A stretch of DNA of 64,000 nucleotides from WTXA01 sp964415195. Its GTDB lineage: Bacteria > Bacillota > TC1. Where the stretch lies: positions 104,242 through 168,241 of the forward strand of contig CAYPYD010000004.1 of assembly GCA_964415195.1 (NCBI GenBank), in the 5' to 3' direction. Of this stretch, positions 25,457-33,392 are shown piece after piece. How positions within the stretch are numbered: the stretch's first letter is position 1; every line of letters starts with the position of its first letter. The position numbers and the translations under genes are program-made. The notes under the pieces are model-generated. The model had not been told where the DNA came from, made no database searches, and worked only from the letters and a program-made list of their open reading frames with translations.

Positions 25457-25816
25457 TTAGTAGTCCTCATCATCGTCATCAAAATCATCATTATCTCTTT
25501 GCTTATTCTTATCTTCGGTTAAGATTATATAGAAAAGAAAAATTAGGAAAGCGATAGTTAGTGATAGAGTGATTACTATGAATTTTAGATAATAGTCATA
25601 AGTAGCAAAGAAAAAAGTGAATATGAGTGTAGTTAATAAAAGAAGGAAGGTAGCAATTCTTGGGGATATAAGGCTTATGAGCAAGATAACGACTAGAATA
25701 AAAGTAGGTATTAGGTTTATGAGTGTATCTCCAAGTGTTGCTTCCAGGGAAAAAACAGCGAAAAAGGCTGCTAGTAGAAAGATTAAAAGTCTGGCTAGTG
25801 TAATGAGTCTTTTCAT
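25457..25816 (-). CDS. small polytopic membrane protein with acidic tail
   Basis: A 119-residue protein with four closely spaced hydrophobic segments (about 8-25, 33-50, 52-70, 77-98) and a C-terminus rich in aspartate (DDFDDDDEDY). AAAAGGAGAAAAAAC precedes the ATG, which supports a real gene on this strand. It is convergent with the MacB-type gene, with 12 bases between stop codons. Function unknown. Confidence 0.65.
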   Translation of the reverse strand: MKRLITLARLLIFLLAAFFAVFSLEATLGDTLINLIPTFILVVILLISLISPRIATFLLLLTTLIFTFFFATYDYYLKFIVITLSLTIAFLIFLFYIILTEDKNKQRDNDDFDDDDEDY

Positions 25817-25943
25817 GTTTTTTCTCCTTTTTTTGTCATGAAATATTTTGGCATATGTTCATTATATTAAATTTAATATAATTATTAAAGTTTTAGTTGA
25901 AAATATTCATAATAAGGCTTAGAATGTGTTAGAGGTGAAAAAT

Positions 25944-26375
25944 ATGGGGAATAATAAGAAGAACAATGTTATAGTAATTGGATGTGGTCGTTTAGGGTCC
26001 ACAATCGCCGGAAATTTGTCAGAAAAAAACAAAAATTTAATGATCGTTGATATGGATCAAAGCAGTTTTAGAAAGTTATCTGCTTCCTATGGTGGGCTTA
26101 CTAAGGAAGGTGATGGAACAGATATAGATTTATTAGAAAGTATTAATATAGCTGATGCTGATATTTTGATAGCATCAACTGACGAAGATGATGTAAATAT
26201 TTTGATATCCCAAATAGCTAAGGTGATTTACAAGGTGCCTGATGTTATTACTAGAATTTATGATACTTCCAAGGCGATTACTTGTAAGGATTTTGGTATT
26301 CATGTAATCTCTCCTACTGCCTTGTCAATTAAGGCTTTTCAAAAAATGATATTTAATGAGGAGGTTGAGGATTAA
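25944..26375 (+). CDS. TrkA-type RCK_N (NAD-binding) protein, first subunit
   Basis: A 143-residue cytoplasmic protein made of one RCK_N Rossmann domain. VIVIGCGRLGSTIA has the intact GxGxxG dinucleotide motif, and MIVDMD ends strand two with the acidic residue that binds the ribose. There is no RCK_C domain. Start ATG 25944 has AGAGGTGAAAAAT upstream; GTG at 25926 does not. It is followed without a gap by a second TrkA-like gene and trkH, so it should gate potassium uptake. Confidence 0.85.
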   Translation: MGNNKKNNVIVIGCGRLGSTIAGNLSEKNKNLMIVDMDQSSFRKLSASYGGLTKEGDGTDIDLLESINIADADILIASTDEDDVNILISQIAKVIYKVPDVITRIYDTSKAITCKDFGIHVISPTALSIKAFQKMIFNEEVED

Positions 26376-27040
26376 TGAATATATTAATTGTTGGCGGTCA
26401 TGCCAAGGCTAACTTCTTGACCAAGTCATTAAAAGAAAGTGGTCATAACGTTACAATTATTAACAAAGATAAAGAATGGTGCAAGATCATGGCTCATAGT
26501 CATGGTATTGTTGGTGTCTATGGTGATGGTACCAAGCCTTTTGTACTAAAGGATGCTGGAGCTATTGAAATGGATACTGTTATAGCCTTATGTAATAAGG
26601 ACTCGGCTAATTTAGTTATTTGTGAAGTTGCCAAGAAGCAGTTTAAAGTTAAGAATACTTTTGCTGTAGTTAATGATCCTAAGAATATTAGGATTTTTAA
26701 GAAGCTTGGAGTAGATAAGGTAATTAGTTCAACTGAAATTTTATCTGATATGATTGAGTTTGAAGCTGTTATTGATAATTTGATAAATTATCTACCTATG
26801 GAGAATGAGAAGATTATCTTATCAGAGTTTGAAGTTGATGCAAGATCACAGGTTGCAAATAAAAAAATTAAAGATATAGACCTTCCAAGTGAGTCTATCA
26901 TTGCCTATATTATCAGAGGTGATGAAATGGTAATATGTGCAGAGGGTAATTGTGAACTGAAGATTTCCGATAAGGTTATTGTTCTTTCAAGGAGTAAGGA
27001 TTTTGCTAAAATTACTTCCTTGTTTTATTGGGGGAAATAA
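26375..27040 (+). CDS. TrkA-type RCK_N/RCK_C protein, second subunit
   Basis: A 221-residue cytoplasmic protein with an RCK_N domain (1-135) and an RCK_C domain (about 140-221, IILSEFEVDARSQVANKKI). The dinucleotide loop reads NILIVGGHAKANFL, so the GxGxxG motif is degenerate. TAATG joins it to the first subunit, and it overlaps trkH in the same way. Together the two genes equal one split, asymmetric TrkA. Confidence 0.85.
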   Translation: MNILIVGGHAKANFLTKSLKESGHNVTIINKDKEWCKIMAHSHGIVGVYGDGTKPFVLKDAGAIEMDTVIALCNKDSANLVICEVAKKQFKVKNTFAVVNDPKNIRIFKKLGVDKVISSTEILSDMIEFEAVIDNLINYLPMENEKIILSEFEVDARSQVANKKIKDIDLPSESIIAYIIRGDEMVICAEGNCELKISDKVIVLSRSKDFAKITSLFYWGK

Positions 27041-28509
27041 TGGGGAAAATTTTAAACTATATAAAAAACCAGGATTTTGTTTCGAAGCTTTTAATTATGT
27101 TGGGAATTATTCAATTTGTTCCTTTATTAATGCTTATTCCATATCCTGAGGACTATATATATACTTGGGCCTTTGTTATACCAGGTGTATTTTCTATTGT
27201 TATAGGGTTGTTATTTAGAGCAAAGAAACATGATGAAAACAAAATGAAATTCTGGGGTAGGAACAATGAGAGTGTTATTGTTGTAGCAATTTGGTTATAT
27301 GCTACTTTTTTAGGAGCTATGCCTTTTGTTATTTCAGGTTTTCTTGATTTTATTCCTGCCTTGTTTGAGACTGTTAGTGGTTGGACTACAACAGGTTTGT
27401 CTGTTATGAATGTACAGGATTTGCCTAGGATCATTAATTTCTATAGAGGATTTATGCAATTTTGTGGTGGTTTAGGGTTTGTTTTATTGATGTTGATTTT
27501 TGCCGGTGGAAAGAATGCCATGGAGCTTTTTTCTGCTGAAGGACATCCTGATAAACTTGAACCCAACTTAAGAAGTACTGCTAAAATTATGATGTTTATT
27601 TATCTTGGTTTTAATATTCTTGGTTTTATTGCTTATATGATTTTTGGTATGCCTTGGTTTGATTCTTTGTTTCATTCAATGGCTGCCTTGTCTACAGGTG
27701 GTTTTGCCATGACAACATATAGTCTGGCTGACTATAATAGCTTGCCGATTGAGGTTATTACAATTGTATTGATGGTTATTGGTACAACTAATTTTGCTAT
27801 TTTAGCATTGTTAGTTAAAGGCAAGTTCAAGAAATTCTTTAAAATTGGTGAAATAAGGTTCTTTGCAGTTGCTATCATGATAATGATTTTCATAGTAGCA
27901 TTTGCTGGTATTTTTGGATTATATAGTAATTTTGAGGAGAGTTTTAGAATAGCTTTCTTCCAGATTGTATCGGGCTTATCTACCACTGGTTTTTCTACTA
28001 TTGACTTTAATACTTGGAAGCCTGATATGTTATTGGTAGTTATTATATCAATGTTAATTGGTGGTGGAGCTGGTTCTACTGCTGGTGGTATAAAGTATAC
28101 TAGGGTTTACGCGATGTATAAGTCATTTGTATTTGGTCTAAAGAAAAAATTTATGCCTGAACGTGCTGTCAATGAGGTAGCAATCTACAAACCTGAGGGT
28201 AAGGTGTATTTATCTAGTAAATATATGGATGATATTGGACGTTTTGTTTTTGTATATATGGTTCTGTATTTTCTAGGTACGTTCTTGTTAACTTTAGCAG
28301 GAATTCCTCTAGATAAGGCTATGTTTGAGTTCGCTTCTGCTCTTGGGACTGTTGGTTTGTCTATTGGTGTCACCACTCCTGATACTAGTAACTATATTCT
28401 GATTATTGAGATGATTGGCATGTTACTTGGAAGGTTGGAGATTTTCATAGTATTAGTTTCAATACTATCAGTATTTAACAAAATATTTAGGAGAGGCAGG
28501 AGTGTCTAA
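27040..28509 (+). CDS. trkH: TrkH/KtrB-type potassium transporter
   Basis: A 489-residue membrane protein with four pore repeats. The filter regions are visible as SGWTTTGLSV, STGGFAMTTY, STTGFSTIDF and GTVGLSIGVT, each with the filter glycine. The family takes up K+ under control of TrkA/KtrA RCK proteins. Start ATG 27040 is preceded by GGGGGAAATA and overlaps the upstream stop codon; a TTG at 27028 would include that site. Confidence 0.93.
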   Translation: MGKILNYIKNQDFVSKLLIMLGIIQFVPLLMLIPYPEDYIYTWAFVIPGVFSIVIGLLFRAKKHDENKMKFWGRNNESVIVVAIWLYATFLGAMPFVISGFLDFIPALFETVSGWTTTGLSVMNVQDLPRIINFYRGFMQFCGGLGFVLLMLIFAGGKNAMELFSAEGHPDKLEPNLRSTAKIMMFIYLGFNILGFIAYMIFGMPWFDSLFHSMAALSTGGFAMTTYSLADYNSLPIEVITIVLMVIGTTNFAILALLVKGKFKKFFKIGEIRFFAVAIMIMIFIVAFAGIFGLYSNFEESFRIAFFQIVSGLSTTGFSTIDFNTWKPDMLLVVIISMLIGGGAGSTAGGIKYTRVYAMYKSFVFGLKKKFMPERAVNEVAIYKPEGKVYLSSKYMDDIGRFVFVYMVLYFLGTFLLTLAGIPLDKAMFEFASALGTVGLSIGVTTPDTSNYILIIEMIGMLLGRLEIFIVLVSILSVFNKIFRRGRSV

Positions 28510-29463
28510 ATGTTTAAAAGAATGTGGAATCCTATTTTAAGACAACTCAAAGCTGGTCGTATTGGGTTTTTTGAGGGCTGGTACTTCAAGGAGGTCAGTG
28601 GAAGTGGTGATGTAGTTGTTAGTTTTATTCCAGGTTATAGTACTGTGGAATTGGATTCCCATGCCTTTGTTCAATATATATTGGTGAAAAATGGTGAAAT
28701 TAAGAGCGGATACATTAAGTATCCGCTTTCAGAATTTAAATATAGTGAAGCTCCTTTTAGGTTGGAGATAGGTAATAATATTTTTAGTGTCGATGGCTTT
28801 AGTGTTGATATTGATGATGCTGGTTTTATTATTAAGGGTAGTGTAGGTTTTGGAAAGTTCCTGGGTATAAAACAAAGTCTTTATGCTCCTAATATTATGG
28901 GGCCTTTTGCCTATATTCCCAATATGGAGTGTAACCATGGTGTTATTAGTTTAGGTCATGATCTTAGTGGGTCTTTATCGATTGAGGATGATATTGTAAC
29001 TTTTGATGGTGGTCGAGGGTATTTAGAAAAGGATTGGGGCAGGTCCTTTCCTAAGAAATATATTTGGTTACAATGTAATAATTTTAAGTCAGACAGCAGT
29101 CTTTTTTTATCTATTGCCGACATACCATTTATAGGTCTAGAGTTTAGTGGGTTTATAGGAATCTTTCATGATGGAGTAAACGAATATCGTTTTGGATCTT
29201 ATTATGGTGGTGGTTTTAGGGTGGTCAGTCTGACTGAAACTATAGTGGAGATTGAACTATGGAAAGGTCATATTAGATTGTTTATCAAGGTGACTTCTGT
29301 TGGCGCTGATAAGCTGATAGCCCCTGTTGATGGCAGGATGTCCCTGGTTATAAAGGAGGCTGTTTCTGCTGTTGTGGAGTATAGTTTCATTGACAAAAGA
29401 ACTGGTCATGTTATTGAAGAAAAAGGTTGCCCTGGTAGCTTTGAAGTGGTTGGACATAACTAG
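28510..29463 (+). CDS. tocopherol-cyclase-like protein
   Basis: A 317-residue protein whose motifs FFEGWYFKEV (residues 20-29), YAPNIMGPFAYIPNMECNHG (about 120-139) and GRGYLEKDWGRSFPKKYIW (about 171-189) match the bacterial relatives of plant tocopherol cyclase. The bacterial members have no proven reaction, and anaerobes do not make tocopherol, so a lipocalin-like lipid-binding or isomerase role is only a guess. The ATG directly follows the trkH stop codon, so it is co-transcribed with the potassium genes. Confidence 0.8.
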   Translation: MFKRMWNPILRQLKAGRIGFFEGWYFKEVSGSGDVVVSFIPGYSTVELDSHAFVQYILVKNGEIKSGYIKYPLSEFKYSEAPFRLEIGNNIFSVDGFSVDIDDAGFIIKGSVGFGKFLGIKQSLYAPNIMGPFAYIPNMECNHGVISLGHDLSGSLSIEDDIVTFDGGRGYLEKDWGRSFPKKYIWLQCNNFKSDSSLFLSIADIPFIGLEFSGFIGIFHDGVNEYRFGSYYGGGFRVVSLTETIVEIELWKGHIRLFIKVTSVGADKLIAPVDGRMSLVIKEAVSAVVEYSFIDKRTGHVIEEKGCPGSFEVVGHN

Positions 29464-29546
29464 GGTTGATATGTTTAAATCCTAGAGTACATATAACTGT
29501 TAGTTAAGCTTTGATGTAAAGATAGAGTTAATTATCAATAGAATGA

Positions 29547-29575
29547 TTGACTATGCTTTAGTGGTCTAATATAAT
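29547..29575 (+). promoter_or_regulatory. promoter of the antitoxin RNA
   Basis: TTGACT (29547-29552) and TATAAT (29570-29575) are separated by exactly 17 bases. No protein-coding frame begins downstream. The transcript would start near 29582 and end at the terminator 29624-29663. Confidence 0.8.
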
Positions 29576-29581
29576 ATAGAC

Positions 29582-29663
29582 AGACAGGAAACCAGATGAT
29601 GGTTATCCGATTTTAGTTAGATTAGTAACTGCTCGTGATCAAGCTGGGCAGTTACTTTTTTTG
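29582..29663 (+). ncRNA. antisense RNA antitoxin, RatA-like
   Basis: An RNA of about 82 bases, bounded by a consensus promoter and by an intrinsic terminator: AGTAACTGC (29624-29632) pairs with GCAGTTACT (29648-29656), then seven T residues. It is convergent with the Hol-Tox-like gene and overlaps its stop codon and 3' region, the arrangement of RatA with TxpA. Its 5' part, AGACAGACAGGA and GATGGTTATCC, resembles the leader of the toxin message (AGACAGATAGGA, GTGGTTATCC). Length and role are inferred. Confidence 0.7.
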
Positions 29664-29726
29664 TGTAATTGACACAATTAATGAAGCAAATAAAAACATT
29701 AAAAAAAATGTTTCATAAATACTCAT
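29652..29726 (-). CDS. type I toxin, putative holin-like (Hol-Tox/TxpA-type) peptide
   Basis: A 24-residue membrane peptide. It begins MSIYETF, has a hydrophobic run FFLMFLFASLIVSI and ends QKK, the pattern of Hol-Tox-family toxins (YET near the start, one helix, basic end). AAGGAGGTGG lies seven bases before the ATG, one of the strongest ribosome binding sites in the window. Such peptides damage the membrane when not silenced by an antisense RNA. A convergent promoter and small RNA (29582-29663) cover its 3' end. It is too short for ordinary gene calling. Confidence 0.82.
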   Translation of the reverse strand: MSIYETFFLMFLFASLIVSITQKK

Positions 29727-29805
29727 TAAACCACCTCCTTCCCATAGATATGAATTCGGGAAATTGATGGATAACCACTCAGTTGTCCTATCTGTCTTAA
29801 TGGAT

Positions 29806-29833
29806 ATAATAGCACCAAAGGTGTAAAAACAAA
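29806..29833 (-). promoter_or_regulatory. probable promoter of the toxin message
   Basis: On the minus strand TATTAT (29811-29806) lies 16 bases after TTTGTT (29833-29828), a weak -35 element. Transcription would begin near 29799 and give a leader of about 70 bases before the toxin ATG. Confidence 0.5.
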
Positions 29834-29849
29834 GTTAATTATGAAATAA

Positions 29850-29881
29850 AAAGCCAGGATATTGATAAATATCCTGGCTTT
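29850..29881 (-). terminator. terminator of the DUF438/hemerythrin gene
   Basis: AAAGCCAGGATATT (29850-29863) pairs perfectly with AATATCCTGGCTTT (29868-29881), with a GATA loop. On the minus strand a T-rich tract follows. Confidence 0.85.
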
Positions 29882-29915
29882 ATTATGCTTCTAATACTTT
29901 TATCTTATATAAAGT

Positions 29916-31154
29916 CTATTCTAAAGAAACTAATCTCTTTTCACCTGTAATGGCTTGAATTGGTCCAATGTTTTGAGTGACTTCCAGAGTACCCATATAG
30001 TCTCCATTATCATCTCTTAATGCAAAGTATCTAATAAAGATGAACAATTCACCCATCTTGATCCAGAAATCCTCACTATCCTTCTTACCAGACTTAAAGT
30101 CATTAACAATACCCTCAACAATATGCACACTAGCTGGGGGATGACAATTAGAAACCTGACGCCCAATAATAGAACGAGCCCTAGGAAAAATTCTTTCACT
30201 AGACTCGGAAAAGAACTTAACCTTATCATCCTTGTCTACAAAAGTAATATCAATCGGCAACATATTTAGAACCTTAGTCAACTCATCAACAGTAAACTTA
30301 CCAGTAGGCAGAGATATTGTGCCGGTTGGGATTTCTTCTGCATCAGCAAATTCCTTGGCATATTTTTTTTCAGGAGTCCAATCACCAGGTGTCTTGATTA
30401 AGTAGTAACCTAGATCCTTACTATCATTAGCAATAATCTTCCATTCATCCTCTGTAAGATTTTCAACCAACATAGGAATCATAATATTCTCTTCCTTAAA
30501 AATCATCTCGTTAATTCTATTAAAGACTTTTTCAACAGAACCCTTAATAACTTTTCTCAACCTTATATCATTGAATACCTGTTTGATTTCATCTCTAATC
30601 TCATCATCAACACCCCACATAACCTTAGGAGGAGCTGTAATCCCATACTTCTCCATATATGGAAAAAGAAGAGTTTCCTTTTTCATATAGTGTAGGTTAA
30701 TATGAGACAGTTGCTCAAAGCTTGCAACAAGTTTTGAATACTCTTCTTCACTACCAGTCTCCAGATAATTATCTAGATGAACCTTAATAACATCATTCAT
30801 CAAAGTCTCTAACGCCCTATTTTCCAAGAATAAGATACGAACTGGATGACCAGGTATCTTACTTGGATCACTAGGATTATGAATCTCTTTAATCGATCCT
30901 TTAAAAACAGCTGAGTGCACATCACAGAGACTTTGAATCTCGGCTACAGTTGTACCTGATAGAATCAATTCCTTTTCAGCATCAGTAATTTCCTTAGCTG
31001 AAACCTCCCCGAATGTTTCTTCAAACTTAGCTTTTACTTCTTCAATTGTCTTACCTTCATGTAATTCCTTGATTATGTCCTTTAGTACCTGTTTTTTATT
31101 TTCTTTGTCGACCATTAATGGTCTGTTTTCTCTGTTGTTAATTTCGCCGCTCAT
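29916..31154 (-). CDS. DUF438/hemerythrin HHE/PAS sensor-like protein
   Basis: A 412-residue cytoplasmic protein with three parts. DUF438 is at about residues 18-85. A hemerythrin-type HHE domain spans about 100-240, with HPVRILFLEN, LSHINLHYMKKETLLFPYME and FKEENIMIPM as probable di-iron ligand helices. A C-terminal PAS domain (about 290-405) carries the NCHPP motif usual in this family. The architecture suggests sensing of oxygen, nitric oxide or redox state, but no partner is proven. AAGGCAG precedes the ATG. It is encoded just after a DUF1858 gene, a common pairing. Confidence 0.88.
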   Translation of the reverse strand: MSGEINNRENRPLMVDKENKKQVLKDIIKELHEGKTIEEVKAKFEETFGEVSAKEITDAEKELILSGTTVAEIQSLCDVHSAVFKGSIKEIHNPSDPSKIPGHPVRILFLENRALETLMNDVIKVHLDNYLETGSEEEYSKLVASFEQLSHINLHYMKKETLLFPYMEKYGITAPPKVMWGVDDEIRDEIKQVFNDIRLRKVIKGSVEKVFNRINEMIFKEENIMIPMLVENLTEDEWKIIANDSKDLGYYLIKTPGDWTPEKKYAKEFADAEEIPTGTISLPTGKFTVDELTKVLNMLPIDITFVDKDDKVKFFSESSERIFPRARSIIGRQVSNCHPPASVHIVEGIVNDFKSGKKDSEDFWIKMGELFIFIRYFALRDDNGDYMGTLEVTQNIGPIQAITGEKRLVSLE

Positions 31155-31170
31155 TTTATTATCTGCCTTT

Positions 31171-31395
31171 CTAGACTACCTTGTAGCCATTATCTTCTAG
31201 TTTTCTAATAATATCTTTTATGTCGACCTGTTTCATCTTAGCTCCCTTTTCTAGGGTCATGATTCTACCTGCAGTTTCCAACATTCCTGGAAGTACAATA
31301 TCCTTGAATCCCAATTCTACTAGTGTTGTTTTTAATTCTGGATAGGTTTTGACTAATTCAAAAACAGATTTCTTTAAATCGATTTGTTTTTCCAT
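31171..31395 (-). CDS. DUF1858 domain protein
   Basis: A 74-residue protein. MEKQIDLKKSVFELVKTYPE and the central ELGFKDIVLPGML are typical DUF1858 sequence, which resembles the N-terminal domain of ScdA/RIC-type di-iron repair proteins. ATG 31395 is chosen because AAGAGGTG lies six bases upstream; GTG at 31404 overlaps that site. It is the first gene of the operon with the DUF438 protein. Confidence 0.85.
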   Translation of the reverse strand: MEKQIDLKKSVFELVKTYPELKTTLVELGFKDIVLPGMLETAGRIMTLEKGAKMKQVDIKDIIRKLEDNGYKVV

Positions 31396-31440
31396 TATTA
31401 TCACCTCTTATCTTGATAATACAATAATATCAAATAACAA

Positions 31441-31465
31441 GTATCTTTTCCGTATCTGGAGATAC
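31441..31465. promoter_or_regulatory. operator-like repeats upstream of the DUF1858-DUF438 operon
   Basis: GTATCT occurs at 31441-31446 and again 11 bases later, where it forms the palindrome GTATCTGGAGATAC (31452-31465). The set lies about 55 bases upstream of the DUF1858 start in the divergent region shared with the Mrp gene. The regulator is unknown. Confidence 0.5.
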
Positions 31466-31626
31466 ATATTTATATAAAAGTTAAGATTTATTAACAAAAA
31501 TATCTTGAATTACAACAAAACTTGTTGGAATTACTATAAAGATGATTTTAATTATGATAATATTGGTATTGGATATATATAGAGGATATATATTAATGAT
31601 AAATAAAATTGGAGGTATATATAAAA

Positions 31627-32454
31627 ATGAGTGAAAATTGTGAGAAATCATGCGATAGTTGCAGTTCAGGCTGTGGAAGTAAAAAAGAACCAGCGGATCT
31701 GTCAAAACCACCACATCCTAAAAGCAAGATAGGTAAGGTTATTGGGATTGTTAGTGGCAAGGGTGGAGTTGGTAAGTCAATGGTAACTGCACTTATGGCT
31801 TTAGAAATGAACAGAAGAGGCCATAGAACTGCAATACTAGATGCTGATATAACAGGCCCTTCAATTCCAAAATCCTTTGGAGTAACAGGACCTGTAGTGA
31901 CTAGTGAAGAAGGTGTAATACCAGCCAGATCTAAAACAGGAATTGATTTGATTAGTATTAATCTGTTTCTTGAAAATGAACATGACCCAGTATTATGGAG
32001 AGGTCCAATTGTAACTGGGACAGTAACTCAATTTTGGCAAGAGGTTATCTGGGAAAATATAGACTATATGTTTATCGATATGCCACCTGGAACTGGAGAT
32101 GTTTCTCTTACTATATTTCAGTCAATCAAGGTTGATGGAATAATTATAGTAACATCACCTCAGGAACTTGTGTCCATGATTGTTGCCAAGGCTGTTAAGA
32201 TGGCTCAGATGATGAACATTCCTATAGTAGGATTGGTTGAAAATATGAGTTATTTTAAATGTCCTGATAATGGTAAGGAATATAAGATTTTTGGTGAAAG
32301 TCATATTGATGATATTGCGAAACTTTATGATTTGGAAATTATTGGAAGAATTCCAGTTGATCCACTTTTAGCCGAACATATTGGTGCTGGTACTATAGAA
32401 GACTATCCAGTTGATAATCTTAAAGAAGCGGCAGATATGGTAGTTGCAATTTAA
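31627..32454 (+). CDS. mrp: Mrp/NBP35-family Fe-S carrier P-loop ATPase
   Basis: A 275-residue cytoplasmic ATPase. GKGGVGKSM is the deviant Walker A with the signature lysine. SENCEKSCDSCSSGCGSKK at the N-terminus has five cysteines that may hold an Fe-S cluster, and the C-terminal NMSYFKCPDNG has another. MPPGTGDVSLT is the switch II region. The family scaffolds and transfers Fe-S clusters. Start ATG 31627 has GGAGG 11 bases upstream. It is divergent from the redox-sensor-like genes. Confidence 0.92.
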   Translation: MSENCEKSCDSCSSGCGSKKEPADLSKPPHPKSKIGKVIGIVSGKGGVGKSMVTALMALEMNRRGHRTAILDADITGPSIPKSFGVTGPVVTSEEGVIPARSKTGIDLISINLFLENEHDPVLWRGPIVTGTVTQFWQEVIWENIDYMFIDMPPGTGDVSLTIFQSIKVDGIIIVTSPQELVSMIVAKAVKMAQMMNIPIVGLVENMSYFKCPDNGKEYKIFGESHIDDIAKLYDLEIIGRIPVDPLLAEHIGAGTIEDYPVDNLKEAADMVVAI

Positions 32455-32515
32455 ATATTAAAAGGTATATAATTATTAATGCGAACGATTTGCGTTTGCA
32501 TTAATAATTTTTTTT
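32444..32515 (+). promoter_or_regulatory. metal-operon promoter overlapped by a hairpin/operator
   Basis: TTGCAA (32444-32449) and TATAAT (32468-32473) are 18 bases apart. Immediately after lies an imperfect inverted repeat: ATTATTAATGCGAAC (32472-32486) with GTTTGCATTAATAAT (32493-32507), followed by a T run. It can act as the mrp terminator, and it also covers the expected start point of the metal transporter transcript. A Fur-family (Zur-like) operator is therefore possible, since the operon's last gene encodes such a regulator. Confidence 0.6.
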
Positions 32516-32528
32516 GGATGGAGATAAT

Positions 32529-33392
32529 ATGAAGAAGAGTATATTTGGTTTTGTAATTATGTTGATGTTGATGGTATTTGCGCTGTTCTTTTCCGCTTGT
32601 GGGGATAAGAAGGTTGATGATAATGGTAAGCTTAAGGTGGCTGTTACAATAGAGGTTCAAAAGGGTTTGGTGGAAGCTATTGCTGGTGATTTGGTTGAGG
32701 TAGTAACTCTTGTACCAAAGGGTGGAAGTCCTGAGACTTTTGAAGCTAGTCCACAAGAGATAGAAAAGTTTAGAAATGCTGATATTTTCTTTGCGATGGA
32801 TCTTCCTGTCGAAAATAGTAAGAATTTACCTAGTGATGGTGATTATAGGACTATTAATTTAGGTGAGGCGGTTAGAACAGAATACGCAGATCTTAACTTT
32901 GAAGCGAATGAAAGAGATCATCATATTTGGTTATCTCCTAAAAGAGTTATGGTAATGGTAGAGAAGATTGCTGAGGTTTTAATAGCAGAGGATCCTACTA
33001 ATGAAGAAAAGTACTTAGAAAATAAGACAGATTATTTGATGAAACTTGATGAGTTGGATAAGGAAGTATCTGCTATGTTAGAGAGTAAGGATCAGAGGTC
33101 TTTTATTATTTTTCATCCTGCTTTAGGGTATTTTGCTGATGATTATGGTTTGGAGATGCTTGCTTTGGAAGAGGAAGGTAAGGAAGCTGACCCTAAGCGT
33201 ATTGGTGAGTTGGTGGATTTTTCTAAGAGTAAGGGTATTAAGGCTGTCTTAACTACTGAGGAAATTTCTGCAAAGCAGGTTGAGGCTTTTGCTGAGGAAA
33301 TAGATGGCAAGGTAATTGTTGTTGAGATTTTAGGTTCGGATTATATTGGTTCTATTAAGAATGTTGCAAGGGAAATAGCGGGGATTTTGTAA
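32529..33392 (+). CDS. znuA: metal ABC transporter binding lipoprotein (ZnuA/TroA family)
   Basis: A 287-residue cluster A-I receptor. The signal peptide ends at LFFSAC. Metal-site motifs: DHHIWLSPKR and FHPALGYFADDYGL carry two ligand histidines. The first loop, usually SPHTFEP in zinc binders, reads GSPETFEASP with Glu instead of His. There is no His-rich loop. ATG 32529 follows GGATGGAGATAAT; TTG at 32514 overlaps that site. Zinc is the most likely metal, but manganese or iron is not excluded. Confidence 0.85.
   Translation: MKKSIFGFVIMLMLMVFALFFSACGDKKVDDNGKLKVAVTIEVQKGLVEAIAGDLVEVVTLVPKGGSPETFEASPQEIEKFRNADIFFAMDLPVENSKNLPSDGDYRTINLGEAVRTEYADLNFEANERDHHIWLSPKRVMVMVEKIAEVLIAEDPTNEEKYLENKTDYLMKLDELDKEVSAMLESKDQRSFIIFHPALGYFADDYGLEMLALEEEGKEADPKRIGELVDFSKSKGIKAVLTTEEISAKQVEAFAEEIDGKVIVVEILGSDYIGSIKNVAREIAGIL

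Noticed and set aside
25861..25882. Perfect 22-base palindrome upstream of the trkA genes
   Set aside because: It consists only of A and T in an AT-rich gap; such palindromes arise by chance and no regulator is implied.
28703..28725. Terminator-like hairpin AGCGGATAC / GTATCCGCT inside the tocopherol-cyclase-like gene
   Set aside because: It lies in an intact, well-conserved reading frame (KSGYIKYPLSEF) and lacks a clean T run; probably coincidence.
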